The position numbers and the translations under genes were made by a program. Below are positions 25,450 to 34,394 of a stretch of DNA of 54,883 nucleotides, piece by piece; the stretch's first letter is position 1; each line of letters begins with the position of its first letter. The stretch is from an uncultured Eubacteriales bacterium (GTDB lineage: Bacteria > Bacillota > Clostridia > Oscillospirales > Oscillospiraceae), in assembly GCA_900545805.1 (NCBI GenBank), contig URAL01000008.1:1-54883 (forward strand). Direction: 5' to 3'. The notes under the pieces were generated by a model, which did not search any database, was not told the DNA's origin, and saw only the letters and a program-made list of their open reading frames with translations.

Positions 25450-26192
25450 TATTTTATCTGTCTCCAATAATCGAGTGTTGAAAACTTTCTTTCGGTCCGG
25501 CTCAAAAGATAGGCCTCGGATGCCTTTGACGCACGCTTGAGCGCATCGTCTGTTAGCGTAAATGCAAGCATTTTGCGTGCCGGAGCGTAGATCATATAGC
25601 GAAGTGCCTGCAATGAGGCCGTACAAAGCTCGTAGTTTGCCTGCACCTGCGCATTATTGCACTCGCGGCAGCAGATGACGCCGTTTTGCGTGCTGAAGCG
25701 CGGTGAGACCGGCTCGGATGAGCCGCACACGCAGCAGGCTGTCAGGTTCGGCTCGTAGCCGGATAGAGCCATAAGCCGCATTTCAAACGCAGTTTTTATA
25801 TGCGTCTGCGAATACATCCCGTTTGCCAGGGCGAACAGGCAGTTTAATATAAGCTGCAGGAGCAGCGTATCGGGGTTTCCCTCCTCCGAGAGCGCCTCGA
25901 CGCACTCTGCAAAATAGCTTGCCAGCGAAAGAGCCGTTATGTCGCCGCGCAGTCCCTTGAACTCCTCAATCGTCGAGCCCTCGCTGACTGACCAGAAGCC
26001 GTTGCGCTCGAGCAGTGTGAGCTCGGAAAACGCGAGAAGCTGTGTTGAGGCCGCGGTCTTGCTGTTTTTGCGCAGCGCTCCGCGAGCCTTGACTGTCATC
26101 TTGCCCATATCCTCCGTCAGGACCGTGAGTATCCTGTCGGCTTCCTTATAGCGGACCTCACGCAGAATGAGTCCCTTTGTCGTTTTAAACAT
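25449..26192 (-). CDS. recO: RecO, DNA repair and recombination mediator
   Basis: Loads RecA onto SSB-coated DNA together with RecR. The 247-residue product opens with the OB-fold part (KTTKGLILREVRYKEADRILTVLTEDMG) and has a four-cysteine zinc site, CCVCGS ... ICCREC, at about residues 153-178, as in Gram-positive RecO. It lies between yqzL and mutS2 in the usual Firmicute order. Confidence 0.94.
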   Translation of the reverse strand: MFKTTKGLILREVRYKEADRILTVLTEDMGKMTVKARGALRKNSKTAASTQLLAFSELTLLERNGFWSVSEGSTIEEFKGLRGDITALSLASYFAECVEALSEEGNPDTLLLQLILNCLFALANGMYSQTHIKTAFEMRLMALSGYEPNLTACCVCGSSEPVSPRFSTQNGVICCRECNNAQVQANYELCTASLQALRYMIYAPARKMLAFTLTDDALKRASKASEAYLLSRTERKFSTLDYWRQIK

Positions 26193-26202
26193 ATGTAATC
26201 TT

Positions 26203-26334
26203 TCAGCTCTCCGGCGAAGGAGTGTCCTCCGCCGATTTTTCGTTTTTCTTTCGTCTCTCCGACACTCTGTACATCAGCCAGCTAATCGGTTCACCCGTGT
26301 CGGCAAAGACCTGCCACAAAATTTCATCGCTCAT
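26203..26334 (-). CDS. yqzL: YqzL-like small protein
   Basis: A 43-residue gene, short enough to be missed by many gene finders. It starts MSDEILWQVFADTGEP and continues ISWLMYRVSERRKK with a charged tail. The pattern LWxVFxxTGxxxxYLxY is what YqzL-family proteins show, and in Bacillus yqzL sits between era and recO, exactly as here. GGAGG stands nine bases ahead of the ATG. Function is unknown in the family. The tail is longer and more polar than the core motif. Confidence 0.85.
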   Translation of the reverse strand: MSDEILWQVFADTGEPISWLMYRVSERRKKNEKSAEDTPSPES

Positions 26335-26393
26335 TTTCCGCTGCCTCCGATGGCTTTAGTATCGGGTGAGGTACGGGCAAGTATGTGTGGTAA

Positions 26394-27281
26394 TTATTCC
26401 GTAAATCCGAAATTTCTGAGCTGTGCTGTGCTGTCGCGCCAGTTTTCCTTGACCTTTACCCATGTCTGAAGGAAGACCTTCGTGCCCATGAAGGCTTCGA
26501 TATCTTTTCGCGCAAGCTCGCCTATCCTCTTGAGCATCACGCCCTGTCTGCCGATGATTATGCCCTTGTGGCTTGCCTTTTCGCAGTAGATTGTGACGTC
26601 AAGGTCTATTATGCCGTTATCTCGCTCTGTAAAGCGTGTTACCTCAACGGCCGTGCCGTGCGGTATCTCCTTATCAAGGCACAAAAGCAGCTTTTCGCGC
26701 ACGAGCTCGGCGCAGATCTGCTTCTCCGGCTGGTCGCATATCATATCGTCCGGGAAAAGCTGAGGGCCGGGCTGCGCATATTTGCCGAGCTCGGAAACAA
26801 GCTCGTCCAGACCCTCTCCGTTTTTGGCCGAGACGGGGATAACGGCGTCAAACTCATGCGCGGCGGAATACGTCGCCATGACCTCCAAAAGCTCTGTCTT
26901 TTCAACTGTATCTATCTTATTTATAACGAGTATTGCGGGAACGCCCGTCTCCTTTATGCGGGCAATGAGCTCTTCCTCCTGGCGGCCTATGTTGGCGATA
27001 GGCTCAACGAGCAGCATCACGGCGTCAACATCGGCGACACTTTCCTTCACGACGTTCACCATATAGTCTCCCAGGCGCGTTTTCGGCTTGTGAAAGCCCG
27101 GCGTGTCTATTATGATAAACTGCGTATCGCCGCGGTTTACGACGGCGCTGATGCGATTTCTTGTTGTCTGCGGCTTGTTCGAAACTATCGCTATCTTCTC
27201 GCCTACAAGGGCGTTTGTAAGCGTCGATTTCCCGACGTTCGGGCGGCCGCATATAGTTACCATAGCTGTTTTGCTTATCAT
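26394..27281 (-). CDS. era: Era GTPase
   Basis: GTPase that checks the 3' end of 16S rRNA during 30S assembly. The 295-residue product has G1 GRPNVGKST (12-20), a G3 DTPGFHKP, G4 NKID and the C-terminal KH domain with GIIIGRQGVMLKRIG. It follows ybeY by one base; YbeY trims the same 16S end, so the two act on one process. Confidence 0.97.
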   Translation of the reverse strand: MISKTAMVTICGRPNVGKSTLTNALVGEKIAIVSNKPQTTRNRISAVVNRGDTQFIIIDTPGFHKPKTRLGDYMVNVVKESVADVDAVMLLVEPIANIGRQEEELIARIKETGVPAILVINKIDTVEKTELLEVMATYSAAHEFDAVIPVSAKNGEGLDELVSELGKYAQPGPQLFPDDMICDQPEKQICAELVREKLLLCLDKEIPHGTAVEVTRFTERDNGIIDLDVTIYCEKASHKGIIIGRQGVMLKRIGELARKDIEAFMGTKVFLQTWVKVKENWRDSTAQLRNFGFTE

Positions 27282-27282
27282 A

Positions 27283-27765
27283 TCATTTATCTCCCATAAT
27301 CTCTTTTTCTCTTGCGCGCATCTGCTTTTTCATTTCTCCCTCGTCGGTATGGTCGTAGCCGAGGAGGTGCAGAACGCTGTGCACCGTGAGATAGCTCACT
27401 TCCCTGTCAAAGCCGTGGCCGAGCTCCTCGCCCTGCTCGGCGCAGCGCTCAAGCGATATCATCATGTCGCCGAGCATTATTGCGCCTGTGTATGGGTCCG
27501 TATCACACACGGAAGGGTCAAACTTTCCGGGTGTGAGCTCGCTCAGCGGAAAGGACAGAACGTCCGTCGCCGCGTCTATGCCGCGAAAGTCGCGGTTGGT
27601 TTCGCGTATGCCCTCGTTATCGGTGAGCATAACGCTTATAAGACAGGGCCTGTCCACGCCCTCGGCCTCAAGCGCCATGGAGGCGGCTTTTTTTATGAGA
27701 GCGGCCGCATTATTGTGTCCCATGCCGCTTTTTTCGCGGCTTACATATATCTCGTGCTTTATCAT
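27283..27765 (-). CDS. ybeY: YbeY, endoribonuclease for 16S rRNA 3' maturation
   Basis: A 160-residue metal-dependent RNase. The UPF0054 zinc motif HSVLHLLGYDH (H-x3-H-x5-H) lies at about residues 129-139, with TDVLSFP upstream, both diagnostic. Its ATG overlaps the phoH stop by four bases. Confidence 0.96.
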   Translation of the reverse strand: MIKHEIYVSREKSGMGHNNAAALIKKAASMALEAEGVDRPCLISVMLTDNEGIRETNRDFRGIDAATDVLSFPLSELTPGKFDPSVCDTDPYTGAIMLGDMMISLERCAEQGEELGHGFDREVSYLTVHSVLHLLGYDHTDEGEMKKQMRAREKEIMGDK

Positions 27766-28766
27766 TGTTTTTTCCTCTTGTACGCTCCGGCCTTTTTTAT
27801 TGGCTCGGGCGGATTTTTCTTATCGTAGACCTCGTAGGCCTCGATTATTCTCTGAACAAGGCGATGGCGCACAACGTCCGCTCCTGTGAGATGACATATG
27901 GATATATCCTCGATGCCGTCGAGCACCTTCATGGCTATCTTCAGTCCGCTGACCTTATCCTCGGGCAGGTCTATCTGCGTGATATCGCCGGTTATGACGA
28001 CCTTAGAGCCGAAGCCTATTCGGGTCAGGAACATTTTCATCTGCTCGCGCGAGGTGTTCTGCGCCTCGTCGAGAATGATAAAGCTGTCATCGAGCGTGCG
28101 GCCTCGCATATATGCAAGCGGCGCGACCTCGATATTGCCGCGCTCAAGGTATTTCTGATATGTGTCCGCTCCGAGCATATCAAACAATGCATCGTACAAC
28201 GGGCGCAGATACGGGTCCACCTTGCTTTGCAGGTCGCCCGGCAGAAAGCCGAGGCGCTCACCGGCTTCAACGGCCGGACGCGTCAGAATGATGCGGTTTA
28301 CCTCCTCGGCTCTGAAGGCGGCAACGGCGGCAGCAACCGCGAGATAGGTCTTGCCCGTACCGGCAGGGCCGATGCCGAGGGTTATCGTATTATTTGCAAT
28401 AGCGTCGCAATAGGTTTTCTGACCGAGTGTCTTGGCCTTTACGGGCTTACCCTTTGCCGTTATACATACGACATCGCTTGCTAGCTCGTTTATTTTCGAT
28501 TCCTTGCCCTCGGAAACGAGCTTCAGGATATATCTTACGCTCTGCGCGTCGATATTCTCGCCGCGTGCTGCCAGCGTGAGCAGACCGTTTATGGCCTTTT
28601 CGGCGAGCATGACGCTCTCCTCCTCACCGCAGATGTGAATCTTATTTTCGCGGTCAAGCACCTTTACGCCGAGCTCGGACTCAATTATGCTCAAATTTCT
28701 GTCGAAGGACCCGAACACGCTTATGACATGCTCCATTCTTTCGACTTCTATTGTTCTTTCAATCAT
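27762..28766 (-). CDS. phoH: PhoH family ATPase
   Basis: A 334-residue PhoH-like P-loop NTPase, a putative RNA helicase-like protein that sits beside ybeY in most bacteria. An N-terminal KH/R3H-like part (residues 1-90) is followed by Walker A GPAGTGKTYLA and Walker B FIILDEAQNTS. The start at 28766 has AAGGAGT ahead. The last part (KKNPPEPIKKAGAYKRKKQ, charged) is typical. Function in RNA metabolism is inferred from family and context. Confidence 0.94.
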   Translation of the reverse strand: MIERTIEVERMEHVISVFGSFDRNLSIIESELGVKVLDRENKIHICGEEESVMLAEKAINGLLTLAARGENIDAQSVRYILKLVSEGKESKINELASDVVCITAKGKPVKAKTLGQKTYCDAIANNTITLGIGPAGTGKTYLAVAAAVAAFRAEEVNRIILTRPAVEAGERLGFLPGDLQSKVDPYLRPLYDALFDMLGADTYQKYLERGNIEVAPLAYMRGRTLDDSFIILDEAQNTSREQMKMFLTRIGFGSKVVITGDITQIDLPEDKVSGLKIAMKVLDGIEDISICHLTGADVVRHRLVQRIIEAYEVYDKKNPPEPIKKAGAYKRKKQ

Positions 28767-29937
28767 ATTGTGACTCCTTGGCAATATTCTCTGTACACTG
28801 AGCACGCAGTGTGACCGTAAGCGTACCCTCCGTTTCTGAAACGGAATATTCCTCGGATGCTATATGCCCGTTGCCGATTCGGCGCTGCAATTCCGATCTG
28901 AGCTCGGACTTCATGCGTGCGACCGCCTTAGCTTCATCAATGGGCACGGTCTTTGTTTCATACTGCGTTGTGCGCTCTATTGCATATCCGAGCGGCAGCG
29001 TGAAAACGTCGCCCAAGGATATGTATTTTAATCTATTTATTTTATCACAACTTGTGTATTTATTTCTACTGTCGGAGAAAAAATTTATCCGCTTTTTCCC
29101 GATAACGAGTGAAAATGCCGTGTCTGTATGCCCTTTTTTAATTTTTCGCTCCTCTGTGAGCGGTGTTTGGGCGCTTATCTCGTACCATGTGTCAGCTATG
29201 ACCTGAGCCATGGAGTGAACATATCGCTCATCCCCCGTTTCACTGCTCATAAGCCCGCGCACAAGCACATCGCCCTGTGCAGCGGCGCTTCCCGGCGAGA
29301 CGGCGCTTTCGCCCTCTAAAACGGACATGCGCTTTATAACTCCGCTTTTTGAAGCAATTATATCGCATGGCGCCTTTTCGTTTACTATTTCGGGCTTATC
29401 AACTCTTTCATGAACGACTATCTGCGCCCTTGACGAGCGCACGTTCAGGCTCAGCCACGCTATCTCAGGCATTACGGACACCACATAGCTTCGAACCTCA
29501 TCAGAAGAAAGTGATGGCCAGAATGCGCCGTAGTCAACTCCGCAATCGGATAAAACACGCAGTATCTGCGCATCGCTGAGCTTATCGTTGCCCTCGATCT
29601 CGATATTCCACAAAAACAACGAGGATATGGCCGCAAGTGCCACTCCGACCACAGTAAAAACGACGAGCGCTACTCGTCTTTTTGCGTTTTGTACAAGCTT
29701 TTTGCCGCCCTTTTCGGCCAAAAGCTCTATCTCAAGCCCGTTTTTTCCGTTTTGGGACATGATGGCCGGGCAGTCGGACGAAAAAGCGAAAAACGTCATC
29801 GAAAAATCCCTGCAGGGACTTGCCGACCGGAACTCAATACCGTGCTCGGCACAGAAATTCAGTATACGCTCGGGCTGCGGGCCGCTCACCCTGAGCTTAA
29901 CCGTTCCGCGTGCAAGATCATATAGCTTTCTCATCAT
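28759..29937 (-). CDS. yqfD: Sporulation protein YqfD
   Basis: A 392-residue membrane protein of the YqfD family (stage IV sporulation related), known in endospore formers and part of the sigmaE regulon in Bacillus. It has an N-terminal globular part, one membrane segment at about 88-110, and a large external domain with a FtsQ/POTRA-like beginning (WNIEIEGNDKLSDAQILRVL). It overlaps phoH by eight bases at its end and yqfC by four at its start (ATGA). A second ATG directly follows the first; either may serve. Confidence 0.92.
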   Translation of the reverse strand: MMRKLYDLARGTVKLRVSGPQPERILNFCAEHGIEFRSASPCRDFSMTFFAFSSDCPAIMSQNGKNGLEIELLAEKGGKKLVQNAKRRVALVVFTVVGVALAAISSLFLWNIEIEGNDKLSDAQILRVLSDCGVDYGAFWPSLSSDEVRSYVVSVMPEIAWLSLNVRSSRAQIVVHERVDKPEIVNEKAPCDIIASKSGVIKRMSVLEGESAVSPGSAAAQGDVLVRGLMSSETGDERYVHSMAQVIADTWYEISAQTPLTEERKIKKGHTDTAFSLVIGKKRINFFSDSRNKYTSCDKINRLKYISLGDVFTLPLGYAIERTTQYETKTVPIDEAKAVARMKSELRSELQRRIGNGHIASEEYSVSETEGTLTVTLRAQCTENIAKESQYD

Positions 29938-30203
29938 TCAAGCTCCAGTGAAATAATTCTCCCGCAGATAAGCATATCTCTGCCGGTCATGGCTTTAAGC
30001 AGCAGCTTATCGCCGCGGACAATCAGCCTTGTTTTGCCGCAGCTTATCTCGATAAGCGCGTCGCCGTAGCTTATTATGCCGCAGTGATTTTCAATAAGCA
30101 GGCGGCTTCTTCCGCAGAGGCTGAGCTTCGTAAGGCCGAGAGCGTCCGCCGGAATATCGAGCCTGTCGGCAAGCAGCTCGGCCTTATCGCGTTTTGACTT
30201 CAT
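29934..30203 (-). CDS. yqfC: Sporulation protein YqfC
   Basis: An 89-residue member of the YabP/YqfC family, a partner of YqfD in endospore formers. Core pattern: LTKLSLCGRSRLLIENHCGIISY ... shown here only in part, then IEISCGKTRLIVRGDKLLLKAM and a C-terminal GRIISLELE. The ATG at 30203 has GGAGGTGA ahead. It starts the unit yqfC-yqfD-phoH-ybeY-era-yqzL-recO-mutS2, so housekeeping genes downstream are probably also served by internal promoters I could not pin down. Confidence 0.92.
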   Translation of the reverse strand: MKSKRDKAELLADRLDIPADALGLTKLSLCGRSRLLIENHCGIISYGDALIEISCGKTRLIVRGDKLLLKAMTGRDMLICGRIISLELE

Positions 30204-30223
30204 ATGCTCACCTCCGCAGTCTA

Positions 30224-30247
30224 AACCTATGCCGGGAGGCATAGCTT
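30224..30247. promoter_or_regulatory. Divergent sigmaE-like promoter palindrome between yqfC and the ylbJ-like gene
   Basis: CTATGCC-GGGA-GGCATAG (30227-30244) is a perfect 7-bp inverted repeat. It creates CATAGCTT on the plus strand and CATAGGTT on the minus strand, both fitting the sigmaE -10 pattern CATAnnnT. Minus-strand GTATTAA lies 14 bases upstream of its CATA, near the expected -35. Both flanking genes are of sporulation families that are sigmaE-controlled in Bacillus. The yqfC leader would be very short. Confidence 0.45.
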
Positions 30248-30272
30248 AATACATGGACAAGGAGCTGATATC

Positions 30273-31229
30273 TTGAAAAAGCTGCTGTATATTCTCGCAT
30301 CGCTCGGCATATTCGCCGCACTGCTTATCTTTCCGAAGGCCGCAGCAGAGGCCGTGAAAGAAGGCCTTATGACGTGCGGGCAGATGATAATCCCATCGCT
30401 GTTTCCGTTTTTCGTAGCCGTAAATCTTTTAAACGAGCTGGGAGCGTCAAGGCTCATTTCAAATGCGCTTGCTCCGTTCGGTGCACGGCTCGGCATATCG
30501 GGGCAGGGCGTGTCGGCCTTTATAATAGGCGTGACGGGCGGGTATCCTCTTGGTGCGGCATACATAGCGCGGCTGAGGTCGCAGGGGCTTATAGGCCGGG
30601 ACGAGGCGTCTCGTCTGCTTGTTTTCTGCAACAACTCAGGGCCTGCGTTTATCGTCGGAGCCGCCGGTATAGGTGTGTTCTCCTCCGCCGCCGTCGGCTT
30701 TCTTTTGTACGCGGTGCATATTCTCGCGGCGCTTATCCTTTGGACTGTATCCTGTCCTAAGGTGCCCTGCGATATCTGCTACGACGAGGATATGTTCGCG
30801 CCCGTGAGCTTTTCCGGAGCTATAACCGCCTCTGTGCGGCGCTCTGCCGATTCGGTGATTGGAGTCTGCTCATTTGTCGTCGCGTTCTCCGCCTTGAACG
30901 GTGTGCTCGACGGCATGGATATAACGCAGATACTTGCCGGTGAGCTATCCTATCGGCTGGGTGCGGAGCTCGGCTGGTGCAGGGCGCTTTTGACCGGTAT
31001 GCTTGAGCTCGGAAACGGCATCGGATGCATGGCAGGGCTCGATATACGCCCTGAAAATACTGCGCTTGCGGCGTTTATTCTGTCCTGGGGCGGCTTATCG
31101 GTGCATTTCCAGACCTATGCCATAATCTCCGGCACGGATATAAAAACCGCCCGATATATGATCGGGCGGCTGATAATTGCGCTAATGGCAGCGGCGCTTG
31201 CGCTGCTCGGCGCGGCTATTATTTTTTAA
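30273..31229 (+). CDS. ylbJ: YlbJ/SpoVV-like sporulation membrane protein
   Basis: A 318-residue polytopic membrane protein with gate/nucleoside-recognition-like repeats (IIPSLFPFFVAVNLL; FCNNSGPAFIVGAAG), the pattern of YlbJ (SpoVV), which in Bacillus brings dipicolinic acid across the outer forespore membrane. About eight hydrophobic segments are seen. The start is a TTG at 30273, supported by AAGGAG eight bases upstream; no ATG or GTG is suitably placed. It is head to head with yqfC and converges with the chromate transporter gene, the two stop codons overlapping. Confidence 0.82.
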   Translation: MKKLLYILASLGIFAALLIFPKAAAEAVKEGLMTCGQMIIPSLFPFFVAVNLLNELGASRLISNALAPFGARLGISGQGVSAFIIGVTGGYPLGAAYIARLRSQGLIGRDEASRLLVFCNNSGPAFIVGAAGIGVFSSAAVGFLLYAVHILAALILWTVSCPKVPCDICYDEDMFAPVSFSGAITASVRRSADSVIGVCSFVVAFSALNGVLDGMDITQILAGELSYRLGAELGWCRALLTGMLELGNGIGCMAGLDIRPENTALAAFILSWGGLSVHFQTYAIISGTDIKTARYMIGRLIIALMAAALALLGAAIIF

Positions 31230-31798
31230 AATGCAAGTATTCCGACGACGGCCGAGGCCGCGATATAGAATATCGGGTGCAGATCCTTTGTCTTTTTGAC
31301 GAGATTTGTGAGTACCCATATCACCGCCGCGAGCGCAAGCCCCTTCCACGAGAACAGGTCGAGGATATTTCCGCTTGCCTTGAATGCGTCCTCGCGCACG
31401 AGCGCGAGCATCACGACCGAAAAGCCGGCCGCCGCGATAAGTCCGGCAGAGGCAGGACGAAGGCCGTAAAACGCGTGATCGACAAATCGGTTCTCCCTGA
31501 ATTTTTTCAGGCAGGAAGCGATGATAAGGATGATGATAATGTCCGGAGTCACGAGCCCGAGCGTTGCAGCAAGCGCCCCCGGCAGACCGCCGGTTATATA
31601 GCCGACATATGTGGCGGTATTAACACCTATAGGGCCTGGCGTGGACTCGGAAACGGCGATCATATCCGCAATCTGCTGATAGCTGAACCAGCCCGTGCGG
31701 TCGGACATATCATAGATAAACGGGAGCGTAGCCAGTCCTCCGCCGACAGCAAAAAGACCGGTCTTGAAAAACTCCCAGAAAAGGCGCAGATATATCAT
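31226..31798 (-). CDS. Chromate transporter family protein, half-size (second of pair)
   Basis: A 190-residue CHR-family half protein. Short CHR proteins work as heteropairs encoded by adjacent genes, as here. Motifs: FKTGLFAVGGGLATLPFI near the start and ESTPGPIGVNTATYVGY (the PGP...N.A signature). About five or six hydrophobic segments. Its ATG overlaps the stop of the first half by four bases. Chromate export is proven for some members only; in an anaerobic gut-type Firmicute the true substrate may be another anion. Confidence 0.88.
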   Translation of the reverse strand: MIYLRLFWEFFKTGLFAVGGGLATLPFIYDMSDRTGWFSYQQIADMIAVSESTPGPIGVNTATYVGYITGGLPGALAATLGLVTPDIIIILIIASCLKKFRENRFVDHAFYGLRPASAGLIAAAGFSVVMLALVREDAFKASGNILDLFSWKGLALAAVIWVLTNLVKKTKDLHPIFYIAASAVVGILAF

Positions 31799-32349
31799 GA
31801 CTTACGCGCCTCCAGTTCCTTGACGATAATACCGGCAAGCGCAGCGGCAATGACGTAAATGACAGGCGATACGCTCAAAAATACGCTGCACACAAACACA
31901 GCCATGAATATAAGGAGCGTTTTCCAATCCACAACGGACTTTTTCCACAGCTTCACGACGGCGTTGAGGATGAGCACGCACACGCACACGCGGATACCGG
32001 CAAAGGCGCTCTGCACCGCGGGAAGGTGTGCAAAGTTCCGGATAAAAGCCGCAATGATCGTTATGATCACAAGTGACGGGAACACAACGCCGAGCGTTGC
32101 GAATATGCCGCCGAGTACACCTGACTGCTTCTGCCCGACAAAGGTAGCCGTGTTGACCGCGATAACGCCGGGGGTGCACTGACCTATGGCGTACCAGTCC
32201 ATTACCTCCTCGTCGGTCGCCCAGCGGCGCTTTTCGACAACCTCGCGCTGCAAGGCCGGGAGCATGGCGTAACCGCCGCCGAAGGTCGTCACGCCGACTA
32301 CGGCAAAGGTGCAAAACAGCTTGCCGAGCCGGCTGAGCTTATCTTTCAT
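31795..32349 (-). CDS. Chromate transporter family protein, half-size (first of pair)
   Basis: A 184-residue CHR half. It has the paired motifs VGVTTFGGGYAMLPAL and GQCTPGVIAVNTATFVG, where PGVIAVNTATF matches the CHR signature. The start at 32349 overlaps the phosphohexomutase stop as ATGA; a longer frame upstream lies inside that gene. Together with the downstream half it should form one membrane transporter. Its coupling to a sugar-phosphate mutase gene is unexplained. Confidence 0.88.
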   Translation of the reverse strand: MKDKLSRLGKLFCTFAVVGVTTFGGGYAMLPALQREVVEKRRWATDEEVMDWYAIGQCTPGVIAVNTATFVGQKQSGVLGGIFATLGVVFPSLVIITIIAAFIRNFAHLPAVQSAFAGIRVCVCVLILNAVVKLWKKSVVDWKTLLIFMAVFVCSVFLSVSPVIYVIAAALAGIIVKELEARKS

Positions 32350-34076
32350 TTTCTGAGGCCTTCCGCATACTCGGAATACTTTTTGATCTTGGCATCGCAC
32401 TCGGCCTTATTCACGCCCTTGCAGAGAATGTAGACCTTGACCTTGGGCTCCGTGCCGGAGGGGCGGACTATAAAGCTTGTTGCGTCGGCAAGCTCAAAGT
32501 ACAGAACATTCGAGCCCTTTATGGGCGTCTGACCCATAACTCCGAGCTCGGGTACCTTTATGCTGCCGTCGGAATAGTCGCGCAGCTTGAACACCTCGAC
32601 ACCGGCAATTTCCTTGGGAGGATTGCCGCGCAGCTCGTCCATGAGCTTTTTCATCTTGACAAGCCCGTCAAGGCCGGGCATTACAAGATTAAGGGTCTTT
32701 TCGGCATAGCGGCCGTACTTTTCGTACAGACTCTCCATCGCCTGACTGAGGTTCATGCCCTTATCGTAATAGTAAGCCGCCATCTCCGCAACCATCATCG
32801 ACGCCGTGACGGCATCCTTATCGCGTACATAGTCGCCCATCATATATCCGTAGCTTTCCTCATAGGCGAAAATATATTTATAGCTTCCGGCTTTCTCCCA
32901 CTGAGCAATGCGCTCGGCCATGAATTTAAAGCCGGTGAAGGTATCCTCGAAATGCACTCCGTTCGTCTCAGCGACCGCCTTGGCCATTTCGGTAGTAACT
33001 ATACTTTTGACAGCGCCGGCATTATCCGGCAGAGTTCCCGCCGCCTTGCGGGCACTTATTATATAGTCCAGCAGCAAAACGCCGAGCTGGTTGCCGGTAA
33101 TGGATATATAGTCTTCGCCCGAACGCACCATAACGCCTATGCGGTCAGAGTCGGGGTCTGTGCCGATTATGAGGTCGCTGCCTACCTTCCTTGCAAGGTC
33201 GACTGCGAGATAAAAGCCCTCGGGATTTTCGGGGTTGGGGCTTGCTACCGTGGGGAAATTGCCGTCAATAACCATCTGCTCGGGTACGGGATACAGTTGT
33301 GTTATGCCCAGTCTGTGCAGCGCCTCGGGAACGAGCTTATATCCCGCACCGTGGAACGGAGTGTAAACTATCTTAAACTCCGGCGCGACCTTTGCCACAA
33401 CAGCCCTGTTGACAGCCTGTCCGAGCACCTGCTCAAGGTAGGCCTCGTCCGTCTCGGCGCCAATCATTTCGATTCTGCCCTCGGCTAGAGCCTCGTCAAA
33501 ATCACAGCTGACAAAATCGTCAAATATGTCTATCTTCTCCATCTGCTCCGCAATAGCCGCCGCATGCTTCGGGGGCAGCTGAGCGCCGTCTGACCAGTAG
33601 ACCTTATAGCCGTTATACTCCTTGGGATTGTGCGACGCGGTTATGTTAAGACCCGCGCACGTCCCGTAATGGCGCACGGCAAAGCTCAGCTCCGGTGTCG
33701 GACGCAGAGCGTCAAAAATGCGGACATGTATACCGTTGGCAGCCATGACGCAAGCAGCCTCATGAGCAAAAAGCTCACTGTTATTGCGGCAGTCAAAGCA
33801 GATGACTATGCCCTTTTTCATCGCATCCCCGCCCTCGGCCTTAATGACATTCGCAAAGGCCTGAGTCGCATGACGTATGATGTGAACGTTCATCTGATGC
33901 AGGCCGAGCTTCATCGTTCCGCGCAGTCCGGCCGTGCCGAACTCGAGCGGCGCGAAAAAGCGGCTTTCTATTTCCTTTTCATCGTTTGCTATTGAGTTGA
34001 GCTCCTCCCATTCGGATTCGCTCAGTGCGGGACTGTCCAGCCAGCGCCGGTACTCTTCCTTATAATTCCTCGTCAT
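32346..34076 (-). CDS. Phospho-sugar mutase (phosphoglucomutase/phosphomannomutase family)
   Basis: A 576-residue alpha-D-phosphohexomutase. The active phosphoserine loop is TASHNPKEYNGYKVYW, the metal loop is DPDSDRIGV, and the C-terminal phosphate-binding loop is VRPSGTEPKVKVY, so all four family elements except the short sugar loop (EESYGYMMGDYVRDKDA, also present) are in place. Length and EESYGY fit the PgcA/PGM2-like group that converts glucose 1- and 6-phosphate. Start at 34076 with GGGAG ahead; it overlaps the upstream small gene by 17 bases. Confidence 0.94.
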   Translation of the reverse strand: MTRNYKEEYRRWLDSPALSESEWEELNSIANDEKEIESRFFAPLEFGTAGLRGTMKLGLHQMNVHIIRHATQAFANVIKAEGGDAMKKGIVICFDCRNNSELFAHEAACVMAANGIHVRIFDALRPTPELSFAVRHYGTCAGLNITASHNPKEYNGYKVYWSDGAQLPPKHAAAIAEQMEKIDIFDDFVSCDFDEALAEGRIEMIGAETDEAYLEQVLGQAVNRAVVAKVAPEFKIVYTPFHGAGYKLVPEALHRLGITQLYPVPEQMVIDGNFPTVASPNPENPEGFYLAVDLARKVGSDLIIGTDPDSDRIGVMVRSGEDYISITGNQLGVLLLDYIISARKAAGTLPDNAGAVKSIVTTEMAKAVAETNGVHFEDTFTGFKFMAERIAQWEKAGSYKYIFAYEESYGYMMGDYVRDKDAVTASMMVAEMAAYYYDKGMNLSQAMESLYEKYGRYAEKTLNLVMPGLDGLVKMKKLMDELRGNPPKEIAGVEVFKLRDYSDGSIKVPELGVMGQTPIKGSNVLYFELADATSFIVRPSGTEPKVKVYILCKGVNKAECDAKIKKYSEYAEGLRK

Positions 34077-34383
34077 ATTCTGCGCTCCCTTCACTTAAAT
34101 TGACAGCGTCCTCATACATGGTTTTGGGGACAAATATTTCAACACCCGTGCCGCTCGTTCCGAGGATCAGCCGGCCGAAATCGCCGTCATTCGGGTATCT
34201 GCGTATGCACGGAATACCATATGCCTCAAGCAAGTTTACTATCATCTCATCATTGATGTCAAGGCATTTGCAGTGGGTGAGGAAAACGGGCTCGACCGGC
34301 TCACCGTTTTCATCCTTCGGCCATTTTTTAAGAAGCTGCCCCGTAAGGCGTCTGCCCCATTCGAGCTTTGCTTTCTCGTCCAT
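34060..34383 (-). CDS. Small DUF2007-like protein
   Basis: A 107-residue soluble protein. The segment PVFLTHCKCLDINDEMIVNLLEAYGIPC followed by an acidic, glycine-containing middle and GVEIFVPKTMYEDAVNL resembles 'putative signal-transducing' DUF2007 proteins, in which a short ferredoxin-like fold recognises an unknown ligand. The match is by pattern only. It ends inside the start of the mutase gene, so the two are translated together. Role unknown. Confidence 0.6.
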   Translation of the reverse strand: MDEKAKLEWGRRLTGQLLKKWPKDENGEPVEPVFLTHCKCLDINDEMIVNLLEAYGIPCIRRYPNDGDFGRLILGTSGTGVEIFVPKTMYEDAVNLSEGSAEYDEEL

Positions 34384-34394
34384 ATTTCCCTCCG

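Noticed and set aside
29934..30242. Longer form of YqfC starting at 30242
   Set aside because: The extra residues come from the palindromic promoter region and no ribosome site precedes that start; 30203 has GGAGGTGA.
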